Shown: positions 48,378-58,883 of the stretch, one piece after another
Layout of the letters: each line of letters starts with the position of its first letter
Position numbering within the stretch: position 1 is the stretch's first letter
NCBI GenBank assembly: GCA_002946415.1
Contig: NJPS01000013.1
Coordinates: 992,001 to 1,056,000, forward strand
Origin: Rutstroemia sp. NJR-2017a BVV2
Lineage: Eukaryota > Ascomycota > Leotiomycetes > Helotiales > Rutstroemiaceae
Length of the DNA stretch: 64,000 nucleotides
Direction of reading: 5' to 3'
The notes under the pieces: generated by a model
Told to the model about the DNA's origin: nothing
Databases searched by the model: none
What the model saw: the letters and a program-made list of their open reading frames with translations, nothing else
Position numbers and translations under genes: made by a program

Positions 48378-48728
48378 GATTTCCAGGGTAGAACCGCAAT
48401 ACTTTCTACTGTACATAATACATTTTGAATTACCCATCCGGTCTTAGTGTTGGAGAGGAGGGGTGTGGTGAACAAGGAGGAGGAAGAGCCAATTGAGATA
48501 TACCCACACAGCAGGTCATTGAAACACACAGGAGATCAATGGATCCATCTGACCCCCTCTCGGTCGGTCTTGAACATTGGGAGTCTGGGACTCTGGGAGA
48601 GGGCCCTGAGCCGTGGACGTGGACCCACCCAAATCATTAGACAGCTTGCATTCCCCATTGAGCTATTGGAAGCATTTGCGCCGGTGGAATTAGATGAAAG
48701 GAGAAAACCGTCCTTTTACACAGAAGAA

Positions 48729-48807
48729 GTCAAGCATTCAAGCATTCAAGCATTCAAGCATCACACGTTCAACATCCATCCCTCATCCATCCCTCATCCA
48801 TCCCTCG
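48729..48807 (+). repeat. (AAGCATTC)n and (CATCCCTCATC)n repeats
   Basis: Four units of aagcattc are followed, after about 15 bp, by three units of catccctcatc. Both lie in the probable upstream region of the MADS gene. Confidence 0.85.
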
Positions 48808-49345
48808 TTCACCTCACCTACGGAAGTGCCACAGCCAGAAAGGCATCAAAGTGTCTGTATCGTAGCAATTACCTGCCCCTGGTCGCCTCGTACACTCACA
48901 CATTCGTTCTTCCCTTGTCTGTCCGGTACCTGCTTGCTGCTGTAACAAGATTTGCAATGTCCTTCCTCATTTAGCCTAGTCCGGAAAAGCGCACAAAAGC
49001 GAAGAAGAACAAGAAGAGGGAAAAGCGAAAATAAACTTAATAAAGCGAGGGAAAAGGACCAGCACGCATCCCCATCTGCAACCACCACACACTTGTTCCC
49101 TTCCCTCCGTCACCAGCATTTTAAAAATAGCTATAATTAGCATCGCGAGACTTCTATCTTTCCTACCGACTGGGTTGTGTTTCCTCTATCAGTCCTATCA
49201 GTTGCACCTCAACCTCACCTCGATATTTGGGGACGAGGGAAAAGTTAGCATATATCATTGATTGATCGCAATTCCCCAAACCCATCCCAAGAACAATCTC
49301 CAACTCACCCAAAACACAACCAAAAAAGAAAAGACTTTCTTTCAC

Positions 49346-49387
49346 CTCATCAACCATCAACCATCAACCATCAACCATCAACCACCA
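49346..49387 (+). repeat. (ATCAACC)n repeat
   Basis: Five to six units of the 7-bp sequence catcaac lie about 620 bp upstream of the MADS gene start. Confidence 0.85.
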
Positions 49388-50003
49388 TCACCTTCTCCCT
49401 GCCCAACCCCCCATTGCCAGTCGTGGTCTCCGCACAAAGGTGTGTTCTTCGCTTGTATCACTATTAAATACGGTGTTTCGACTTCTTCGCGACTGTGTTG
49501 CTTCGACCGAAAAAGTACAATTGCGATCAACCCATCTTCATTAAACAAACCGGATCGCCATCGCTCTCTCAAGGGACCTCGGTCGCAAACGTCTGCATAA
49601 TCTCCTCCCGATCACTCAGCCTTTACTTTAGACTCCTTACCACTCGCCTACTCATTTCGTCTTGTCATCCGCCGTCCAATTTACCTGTCCCCGGAAACCA
49701 TCGCACAAAGCTTTTCTCTCCTTTCATCCCACATCAGACTTTTACTTCGCCGCCGATCAATCCAGCGATTACTGTACTGTCCTGGTCTACATCGGTCACG
49801 TCGCCATTCGTATTTGGAGCTTTAATATCAGACCAAGCTCAGGTATAGAAGAAAAGGTGTTCCATCGATGACCACGATTACACGCGCCTGGTAATTTCAA
49901 CGACCCTCGTCCTTTTCGACCTCGTCCTATCTACACGTCTGAAACTCTGGACCAATTCACGCAACCCGTAAATAAACCACAAGACCGGCGCGCAGCTGCC
50001 GCA

Positions 50004-52060
50004 ATGGGTAGAAGAAAAATTGAGATCAAAGCCATCAAGGATGATAGGAATCGCTCAGTGTATGTTTTCTTTGTGACGATGCCTTCTGCGGCGCAAATGC
50101 TGACTTTCATCTCTACAGGACCTTCCTCAAGCGCAAAGGAGGATTGTTTAAGAAGGCGCATGAACTCTCCGTCCTCTGCTCGGTAGACGTTGCGGTTATC
50201 ATATTTGGCAACAATAAGAAACTGTACGAATACTCAAGTGGTGATATTGGAGAGATTTTGACAAGATACCAATATGTACGTGTTGATTGTATACAGCGCG
50301 CAAACACGAGAACTGACATGACAAATTAGTATGGAGGAGCCAACGAACATAAGGGGCCTGGTGATTTCACAGGGAAAGGCAAGGGTGGTGACGACGACGA
50401 CGATGATGATGATGATGGTTCCCCTCCTTCACATCACGGTTCAGTAGAGCCGCCGCAAATGATGCCGCCTCAGTTTTCGCACCAACAGGCATTTCAGCAC
50501 ATCCGACATCATACTCCATCTGCTTCGCCTCCGATTCCAAACGGCGTCTTCCCCCATCATCCACAACAGCGTCAACATACCCCACAACCTGGAATGAATT
50601 CACGGCCATCGTCCAGAAATGCAATTCGACGACCGAGCTCAAATCTTGTACCCCAACATCCTCACGGTGCTCAACCTCCGAATGGCCACCAGTACGCGTT
50701 TGCACCCAATCCACCACCTTACAACCCGCAAATGACACCAGGTCTGCCACCGCACCCACATGGTATTCCACAACATATGCAAGGACCACCACAAGGAATT
50801 CCACATCCTCACCAGAGCCCTGGGCAACAATATGCCAACTTCGGACCGACACAACACCCTCAGCATCCTCAGCAACATCCACAAGGCCCTCACCCACACC
50901 CACAACAGCACCCCCACCAGCATCCGCAACAGCATCCGCAACAGCATCCTCAGCACCCGCAACAGCATCCTCAGCAACACCCTCAACAACACCCACATTC
51001 ACAAGTCCAACAAATATTCGCCGAGGAACAAAGAAGAGCGTCGATGCCACCAGCTTTCCCGCCACAAGAGAGACCATCTTCGCGTGCTACTCCTTCTCCC
51101 CCACAGCCGCAGCAGCAACAAATTACACAACCTGCCCCGCCACAGCAACAACCGCAACCACAACAGCAATCATCTCCAGAGCAGCAACCAGCCCAGCCAC
51201 CGCAGATGTTAGAACCAGTAAAGCGAATGTCTATCAAATCTAGAAGTATTTTCACACCAATCGATGAAAGCCGATCAATTCTTTCTCAACATTGGGCAAG
51301 GTCAACAGCAGATTCGGATGCATTAAAACAGGAACCTGGAGTTCGTTCTCAATCAGTGGATGTTACAGTCAACCGCGTTAAGCCACCCTCGCCACTTCAA
51401 AGATCTCAAACCCACAACAAGAACCGGAACATTTCTTTGTCCTCGGTGGACAGCTTTACACCTCCATCACGAACCAACAGTGCTCAATTGAGTGCCGGAG
51501 GTGGTAAGAGACCTGTTTTGAAAGTACAAATTCCAGAAGAGGCCTCAGATAATGGTGGGTCTGCAACGGCGGAAGATAATTCATCTCCACGTTCCGCAAA
51601 CGCAGCTGCTAACGCACGCCGAAACGGTGGTGATCACGCCGGAATGGTGTTACCGCCTCCTTCACCCTCGGCATCCGCCCTTTTATCAGCTGGGGCATCG
51701 GGTCCACCAAATCCTTTCGCACGTCCACATCCTGTTACCCAACCTTCTCAAGGATCCAATGCAAGCGGGAGTAACAACAATTCGAACAATAACAATATGA
51801 TTGATACACCCGTTTCAGCTCTTCCATCAAGATTTATGAATACCGACTTCCTTCCAAGTCCGTCATCATTTTATCCAGAGTGGAATTACAGAGGAAGTGA
51901 TTCAAACACCCTTCCTAGTCCTTTGAACTTTGCTACTCCAGTTGTTGGTACGGGTCCAAGCTTTCTAGACAATGGTGACCGAGGCGGAAAAAGAAAATCG
52001 CCCGAACAAGACACTGACCGAGATGGAAGTGACTCGAAAAGGCCTAAGCTCGACGGATGA
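50004..52060 (+). CDS. rlm1: MADS-box transcription factor, MEF2/Rlm1 type
   Basis: DNA-binding factor of the MEF2-like MADS class; yeast Rlm1 is the output of the cell-wall-integrity MAP kinase pathway. Predicted 647 residues; exons 50004-50059, 50119-50275 and 50330-52060. The MADS box spans residues 1-60 ([18 protein letters not shown], joined across intron 1 to [20 protein letters not shown]), with the MEF2-type extension [17 protein letters not shown] nine-residue poly-Asp tract follows (near 95-103). Residues about 110-330 are a Gln/His/Pro-rich, probably activating, region coded by degenerate CAGCATCC-like repeats. Several Ser-Pro and Thr-Pro sites could be MAPK targets. The C-terminus ends with a basic stretch, [10 protein letters not shown] then SKRPKL, likely a nuclear signal. 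The frame on the other strand is a shadow of the repeats. Confidence 0.93.
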
Positions 52061-53015
52061 ATTCCGCCTCACCACCATTTCCCAATCCGGGGTCTATGAA
52101 TATGACACGACGTGGTTACGATCTTCATGAATGGGCATTTTGGGGTTGGGAGAAGATAAAAGCTATTCTCTTGTTTTTTTGTATGCTTCTTGATGGGTGG
52201 AACAGTCCTCATTGCTCTACCTCCTTTTATTCTTCTGATCTGTTGCATTTACAAATTTGGGCGGCGCTCTGATATGTTTTGTCTATTTTTTTTTTTTTTT
52301 TCGTAAGGGACATAGGTTTTCTCTCTATATGTTCTTTATTTTGCTTTTTATTCCCCTTTTTTCAAAGATATCTTCTTTCCATCAACTCATCGTTTTTAAC
52401 ATGTTTCTGAGGACTCAAACGGTCACATAGCCCATGTGGAATTCGATGGTGGATGGTGGATTTGCATTTCCTCTTGTAAATACCCTTGGGTTTCGTGAGG
52501 GGCGTTATTTGTGTGGGGTTGATTTACTGTTTTTTTTATGCTATTTAGTTATATCCCACCTTTCTTCTTTCTTTCTTCGCTTCATCATCTCACGATCGTT
52601 ATGGCTGTTTTTTTTGTTTCGAGGGGAAGGAGATTCTTGGGTGCTGGTGGATAGTCAATTGGGTACAACTTGTGGCAACGTAGATATACATCTAGAGGGA
52701 AAACCGAAAGAAGCAGCAGTTGGGCGAAAGATTGGGGAGAGGAGGAGCGGTAAATGGCATGAATATGGGTAGATAAGATAGCAGAGAAGACAGTCGAGAA
52801 TGAAAAGATAGTTGATTGTACCGTCGACTTGTCCAAGTCAAGTCTTTTTTATCATCATCCTTGACTCCCATATGTGATATCGTACGATAACGCCAAGGCC
52901 GGACATCCCCAACCTTGTCGACTGGCTATGAGATGAGGTGAGCCAGGCTGACACCGACTGAATTGATTTGTCTCAGTGCACATTAATGACATACAAATCA
53001 GTCTAAACAGTTGAA

Positions 53016-53052
53016 CCTGAACCCGAACCCCGAGCCTAATTTCGGGTTCAGG
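53016..53052. repeat. Perfect 12-bp inverted repeat (hairpin)
   Basis: CCTGAACCCGAA at 53016-53027 and its exact reverse complement at 53041-53052 flank a 13-nt loop. The stem could form a stable hairpin in DNA or RNA. No gene or T-run nearby explains it. Confidence 0.8.
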
Positions 53053-53458
53053 TACGTACTTGCGATGCCATTTGTATATCCCATCCTATCTTTTTTCACT
53101 TGTTTGCACTGAGTTAAGTAATATTGGATATTGGTAGTACTGTACGAACAAACAAGTCCGTTCGTTAAGTTAGCAAGCCAGATGATATGATATGATTTGG
53201 AATGGATCTTGCGGTAGGTAGGTAGCACAACCCAATACTTCGGTAAGTAAGTTACACTATGCTAGATGTACTGTAATGGAAGCCACGAAATTCTCCTCTC
53301 GGGCCTGTGGCGCTTTTTTTATGTCTTGCGGATTCCTCCACTTTCGATAGATGGGATGTGGTGCAAGTGCAAGTGCAAGTGCTACGTACCTGCATCTGTG
53401 CCTGCTGGAAGGGCTGTGAAAGCCGAGATGAGAGGTCTGGTCTGGTCGGGATTGATGC

Positions 53459-53492
53459 TGACGGATGGATGGATGGAGGGATGGATGGATTG
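53459..53492 (+). repeat. (GGAT)n microsatellite
   Basis: About seven ggat units with one ggag interruption upstream of the secreted SnoaL-like gene. Confidence 0.85.
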
Positions 53493-53737
53493 AGAGAGAG
53501 ATTCAGTAGTGGGCTTAGCTTTGCTTTACTTTTATTGCTTAGCTGAGATGGGATGTCTAGACGTGCGTGTGGCCAGAGAATTCCAAATGTGGTGCCATGC
53601 GATGCGGTATATATTCCATGGAAATCCTCTCTCCGGATTTGTGTTTATTTATTTGTTTGTTTTTTCCTGCATCGATTCCGGGAATTTGGTTGACGGTGCA
53701 TATTTCTTAAATTGATTGAACTTCTTCATCGGATCTG

Positions 53738-53748
53738 CATATATATAC
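53738..53748 (+). promoter_or_regulatory. TATA-like box of the SnoaL-like gene
   Basis: The sequence catatatatac lies 58-68 nt before the ATG at 53806, a usual fungal distance. It is followed by a C/T- and A-rich leader. Confidence 0.4.
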
Positions 53749-53805
53749 GGACAATTCTTCAACAAAAAGCCAAGACTCTTTCATTCATACATACAGTTCT
53801 CCAAA

Positions 53806-54638
53806 ATGCACATCTCAACCTTCCACGCTCTTCCCCTCCTGGCCCTCCTCCCCGCAGCTCTCTGCAATAATCCGCACTACGGCAGTGGCAGCGGCAGCGG
53901 CAGCCCAGCTCCGAATAACACCAATGCTCCTTACCCATCATACATCTATCCTCCGATCGAACAGATCCGCTACACGCTTGCGCAGGAGACGTTCCTGATC
54001 GATGCTAGGGATTGGAGTGGCTTGGATGCGGTGTATACCGTGGACGCCGTGGTGAACTTCACGGCGTTGGGGGCGGGTGTTTGTATGTTCTTTTCCTCTT
54101 TTCCTTTTACTTTTTGCTCTTGGGATAGAGAGTGGAGTGGGAAAGTTGCTTAAGAAGGGGAATTTGAAGTTAGCCTTGGGAGGGAGTTTACCTGCTGACT
54201 GTATAAATGAATAGGGAACGGCCGTGCAGAAATCATAGCGAAAGAACAGAAAGCTCTGGGTGCTACTGCGCATGGAACTCATCAGCTGGCGACGAGTAGG
54301 ATTTTGATTAATCCGGCGAATTTTAGTGAGGCGACGGTTTTGAGCTCGTAGGTTTTTTTAATTTTATTTTTCTTCCTTTAAATTGTCGAATCGTCGAATC
54401 CTATCTCCCCTCGCCCCCTCCTCCCTCCCGAAGAAACTAACCCCCTAAAAGCTACCAATTCACCCACTTTGTCGCCATTCAAAACAGCACCGCCCAGCAT
54501 GTCATCGCCTCCTGGACCAGCTACACCGATCTATTGGTGGATACAGGCGATTACTCGGCGGGTGGACCGAGCAGTTGGCGCGTGAAGAATCGTCAGACTG
54601 TGTTGGTTGGGAGTGCGGATTGGACGATTAGTGCTTAG
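53806..54638 (+). CDS. Secreted SnoaL/NTF2-like domain protein
   Basis: Small predicted secreted protein with an NTF2/SnoaL-like fold; the function is unknown. Predicted 198 residues; exons 53806-54082, 54215-54347 and 54452-54638. Residues 1-20 form a clear signal peptide (MHISTFHALPLLALLPAALC). A short Gly-Ser repeat and an Asn/Pro linker follow. The fold is supported by IEQIRYTLAQETFLIDARDW, LDAVYTVDAVVNF, AEIIAKEQKAL, HGTHQLATSRI and HVIASWTSY, then SWRVKNRQTVLVGSADWTIS. The polar DAVYTVDA and the His of GTHQL sit where SnoaL-like enzymes have pocket residues, but I cannot claim catalysis. N-glycosylation sites (NFT, NFS, NST) fit secretion. Intron 1 is 132 bp. Confidence 0.8.
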
Positions 54639-56095
54639 GGGGGTGTGCAGATGAGGGAGAGAGTGGGATTGGAGAAGGAGAGGGGAAGGAGATAATGGAT
54701 AGGAGGGGTGAGGAGAATGAACAATGGTAGGAAGAAGGGGGAAGTGATCTAAGGGAGAAGAGAAAAGAAAAAAAAAAAGAGTTTACTTAGCAGCAACAGT
54801 CAGGGGATCTAGTAATTTCAACTACGTCGAGGTTATAGAAAATATAAGATTCGATATGATATGATCTGACTCAGAGGTAGCTGCTAGCTGCGCTCGACCT
54901 ATTGGTTGGTGAAGATGGACTTCTCTCGCATGGAGGAAGAGAGGGCGCTTACTTGTAAGTGAAAACTCCCTAGATGTTGCAGCAAAGTCCTGGAATATTT
55001 AGATCTGGTGGTGGGGTGTGAAGGGGAAGGGAAGATATTGGTATTTGTATTGTGAGATTTTGGGACGGCAGCTGTGCAATCAGTCTATGGGACAAGAAGG
55101 CTGGCTGTCTATCTCTTTGCTTAATTGGGCGATGTCGTGGAAGTGAGATGACAAGGAGGGAGATCCAAGGACTAGGTACGGACTGGGTATCGATGACTAG
55201 TAGAGTATGGGATTGCAGTTGTAACCTGGAGGTGAAGGTGGATCATAACACAACTGCGATTACAGGTAGACCTGTGAGTGCGTCAGAGCTTTAGGTTTTG
55301 TACAATGAGAGGCATAACCTGGGGTTATGTATTTAACTTGCGAGTTAGATGAGTTTATGGCAGGGAGGAGATGAGGAGATTAAGATCCCGATGGTGGCGT
55401 AGGGGTACGTGGACAGACAGATGGTTTCCCGTACTTGTTGATTGAAACACTTGTAATTGATGATTGTTAGAAACACTTCTGAGATCTGGCACGCAACTGG
55501 GTCATTCTCAGGAACTAGTTGTACTGATTGTTCGACTCAATTCTTTCTATCTATATAAGAGAGGCACCACTCTCCCATGCGAAATAATTAGTTGGGTGTT
55601 CTATATCCTGGTAATGCAAGAGGCTTGCAGTGAGGTTTTACACATTCTAATAATATATATAGAAGAAATAGAGCAATTTCGCCATCGCTTAGAGGTTCAC
55701 GAAGCAAGATAGACATTGTTCTCCCAGAAGAAGTGGGAAACCGCCCCCTTATTAAAACTGGGTCCCGGTGGCCTGTGTTAGACGAAAAGGGGTTCGCTTG
55801 AGCTCCATCATAGATGAAGGTGTAGAAGTGAGGTCCTTTTGTGGTGATGTCCTCCTGTTGACTGTAATACTGATTAGATATCTTAGTAGATATACTGACG
55901 ATGGAGTCAAGCTGCTGTCGCGGAACCTCACTCGTCCATTCACTATCTAAGGCAGTGTGCATTAGTCTGTAGACTTAGAAAAGACAAAATATCGGAATTC
56001 GGCGGTAAAAGATCGAGTTGCTCGATACATGATTTTAGAATTCGATAGTAGATCATTGAACAGTTGGCTTATATAGACGATTTCCAGGATTCTGC
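54639..56095. other. Intergenic, no supported gene
   Basis: The 1.5 kb is moderately A/T-rich. The open frames (124 codons or fewer) do not resemble known proteins. An A-rich run at 54766-54779 marks the 3' side of the SnoaL-like gene. Confidence 0.5.
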
Positions 56096-56263
56096 TTAGA
56101 ACTCCCATCCGTGGCGATACCCAGTACTTGGACCTCCATATGTGCCGTCGCCGCGCTTGACGTCTTCTCTGTGAGCATCATGAGGAACGATGGCCTTGAG
56201 CGAGCGGCTCAAGTAGGCACGTGATGGTATGTCCTGCTTACGCCATGTGATATTACACAACAT
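56096..56263 (-). CDS. 55-codon ORF, small protein or last exon, unknown function
   Basis: I do not recognise it. The minus-strand frame from ATG 56263 to TAA 56096 reads MLCNITWRKQDIPSRAYLSR, KAIVPHDAHREDVKRGDGTY and ends GGPSTGYRHGWEF. The sequence is rich in Gly, Tyr, Arg and His and looks protein-like, unlike chance frames nearby. An acceptor-like gattag lies just before the ATG, so it could also be the final exon of a gene whose start is hidden or lost. It is divergent from the HET gene and only 174 bp away. It is short enough to be missed by common length cut-offs. Confidence 0.35.
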   Translation of the reverse strand: MLCNITWRKQDIPSRAYLSRSLKAIVPHDAHREDVKRGDGTYGGPSTGYRHGWEF

Positions 56264-56437
56264 CTAATCATTCATTTGGCGGGACTGTGTCTTCTCGAGG
56301 ACAAAGCCTCATTCTCTTCAACTCGTTCTTCGGGCTGAAAGAAGAGAAATTTTCATTTGCCCGTTTTGGAATTCTTCTATGTTTTTTGGTCTGTTCAGAA
56401 TACAATCCTCTTTCACTGAGAAGCAGCGACCTTCATC

Positions 56438-58883
56438 ATGACGACTTCAGAATATCCTGCGTGTTATCGCCCGCTTCCACCTGGTCCTGATAATATCCGT
56501 CTGCTTCGTCTGCTTCCAAACAAGGATGAGAGTACGCCTGTTTGCTGTCAACTTCTCGATTACTCGTTACGAGGCTTCGGTAGACGAGGACATCAGTATG
56601 AATGTTTGTCGTATTGCTGGGGCAGCCCCGAAAAACCTTGCTTAATCGAAATTGACGGGGTCGAGTTACCCATCACGGAAAGTCTCAATCATGCTCTGAT
56701 ACAATTACGTGATCATTCGTTTGACCGGTACCTTTGGATCGATGCAGTGTGCATCAACCAGGAGGATATCCCAGAGAAAGAACAGCAAATTCAAATGATG
56801 GCGAAGATATATAGTCAAGCACGTCAAGTAGTTGTTTGGCTGGGTCCCGAGGGAGACGATAGTGACCGCGCGATTGAGTTGATACGACTTGCAGGTGCTG
56901 GAAGAATTACAAAGCTCGACGGAAGAACGACACGCCTCGCCGCTCTACTCGGCGATGACGTTAACTTTAGTGAAAATCCTAGCGATGAATCCAGCGATGG
57001 GTTTAGTGAAGAATCGAGCGATGAATCCAGCGTTGAGTTTAGTGAAGAATCGAGCGATGAATCCAGCGTTGAGTTTAGCAATGATGATAGAGGCAGATTT
57101 GCAATTACTACTCTGCTCCGGAGGCCTTGGTTTCGTCGAGTTTGGGTATGTAAATCCCTCTTAAACCACAATTCCTGTTGACAATTATATCTATCAGGTA
57201 CTACAAGAAGTTGCTGCAGCCAAACATGTTCACATGGTATGCGGCACTACAGAAATTGCCGGTTACTCTTTGTGCCTCGGCGTTGATGCTCTGAAAGAGC
57301 TTTACGAAGCTCGGCCACAAATTAAGAGCCTTGTTTATTCAGTGAGCCGTCTCATTAGAGGCGGGTTCTTCCGATCGAATACGGATATGGTTGCTGTGAA
57401 TCGGTCATCGCTAAATATATACACATTAGGAGAGCTTTTGGACATGTATCATACTCACCGAGCAACTCTCGAACACGATAAGATCTACGCGTTGCTTGCA
57501 ATGTGCTCCGATGATGTTCGTGAGGCTGGCATCATACCTAATTATGGTGTGCCATGGGAGGAGTTATTGCAGACTGTCTGCAAATACGTTCTGGGTGAAC
57601 AGGTAGTCGTGCGAACGTGGCCACTGAAAAGAGCTACAATATCAATGATTAAAGGTAAAGGAATTGTTGTCGGTTATATATCAGAAGTAAACCCGGCTAC
57701 GATTACGAACGAGAAACAGAATGCGACCCTCGTCATGGTAGTAACACCTGAGCATAAAAAAACTACAGGAGACATCGTGCTTAGCTGGAGCTTTCAGGTA
57801 TCGGCACATCCTGTATTTCAGGGGGATTTGGTATGTCATTTTGAGGCGAGCTCGAAGCTTTCAATAATCCGGGCGTGCAAAAATCATTTTGTAGTCATCG
57901 TCATTGCCGTCCCTCCACCAGAAGTTTATGAGTGGCCTGCTATGACACACTGTGAACTACAGCAAGGCACCATATGGTCCGATGTACTTCGTTTGGTCGA
58001 AAACGTTCCTGTCGATTTTGTACTTGTATGGGACTGGATGTGGGAGAACAACTCACATCACCGCATCCCGCTCGACAACCACGAACTACAAGAAAGCCTA
58101 CGAGCTGAAGAGGAATGCTACGAAATGGGTGTGCGTACTGTTATCAGAACGATACTGAGAGATAAGTCCTTAAACCCGCACAGGTATATCTCAGAACGTA
58201 AACACTCCGTACTGGGAAATGCTTGGGCGGTTCCGCGCTATGAGATATTTGCACGCCTCCTAGAATTCAACCAAGGTATTGATATTACAGAAGATCTACT
58301 TATAGATATCGCAAGAAACCCAGATAATACCAGTGCCTTTCTGAAGGCTGCGTTCAATCATAGGCCCAAAAAAAGTATTCTCGCAGAAATATCCGAAGAA
58401 GTCCTAGTAGAGCTTTTGAGCCGCCCTCCGAGTCCCCACACTTGGCGCAGCGAGGAAGCACCCATGTTGATTTTGTTAAAGCGCTTTGGTGGCGATGTTC
58501 ATGTTACTGAAACCGTATGGTTAGCAGTGTTATTGCAAGATGATGGTGCCTATTCGTTAGCATCTGAGATTGTGGGAGCACAAGGACGGATCAGAGAGCC
58601 TATCACCAAGGCCATGGTTTTAGCAGCTGCAGGGAACCGTGAAGAACCTGTCAAACTGCTCGAGATTTTATTTAAGCAAAATGAGATGGCTGGTATTGAC
58701 AGTCGACCGCTGATCACACAGGCGGTGTTGAAGGCTGCAAAGGAGAACACAACAGCTAGGAAGCATGTATGGGAGTATCTTATTGACAAACAAACTGAAT
58801 ACACGATCAAGCAAAGAGATTTCACAGGTAGTGTTGGTGTCTGGAAAAGCTTACGAACACGTTTAAGGATACTGAAAAGATGA
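56438..58883 (+). CDS. HET-domain (heterokaryon incompatibility) protein
   Basis: HET-domain proteins trigger cell death when incompatible fungal cells fuse; many also act in innate-type recognition. Predicted 797 residues; exons 56438-57145 and 57198-58883 with a 52 bp intron. The HET signatures are YECLSYCWGS (about 52-61), RYLWIDAVCINQEDIPEKEQ (about 99-118), then ARQVVVWLGPE, and after the intron RRPWFRRVW/VLQEV. Inside the domain, residues 182-217 are three copies of a 12-residue acidic Ser/Glu repeat (SDESSVEFSEES) coded by a 36-bp minisatellite. LEHDKIYALL is the usual end of the domain core. The last 200 residues (from about 600) contain helical repeats such as VLAAAGN and AVLKAAKEN, of the kind found in the sensor parts of fungal HET and NLR-like proteins. 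The partner and specificity are unknown. Confidence 0.9.
56981..57088 (+). repeat. 36-bp in-frame minisatellite within the HET gene
   Basis: Three units: 56981-57016, 57017-57052 and 57053-57088. The first two differ by two bases, and the last diverges in its final 12 nt. Each codes for 12 residues, so copy-number changes would keep the frame. Confidence 0.92.

Larger units (their letters stand above)
39960..50003. other. Gene-poor stretch of 10 kb
   Basis: No conserved protein or convincing spliced gene is seen between the zinc transporter and the MADS gene. The longest open frames (175 codons or fewer) lack protein-like sequence, apart from a doubtful one at 41154-41502. It holds several minisatellites (near 45529, 47259, 48343, 48729, 48776, 49347) and GA-rich, then CA-rich stretches (about 40470-40570, 42190-42660). 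The last 1.5 kb is pyrimidine- and A-rich like the promoter and leader of the MADS gene. No intact transposase, reverse transcriptase, LTR pair or tRNA is visible. Confidence 0.5.
52061..53805. other. Intergenic with inverted and tandem repeats
   Basis: No supported gene in 1.7 kb. A T-rich part at 52290-52400 follows the MADS gene and is probably its 3' UTR. Other contents are a perfect 12-bp inverted repeat at 53016-53052, (GTGCAA)n near 53361-53385 and (GGAT)n near 53461-53491. The right end has a TATA-like box before the next gene. Confidence 0.5.

Noticed and set aside
48447..48974. 175-codon plus-strand open frame
   Set aside because: It crosses two tandem repeats, lacks protein-like character and lies in the probable upstream region of the MADS gene.
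50367..51077. 236-codon minus-strand open frame
   Set aside because: Antisense of the repeat-coded Gln/His/Pro region of the MADS gene; its Val/Ala/Asp/Gly repeats follow from that.
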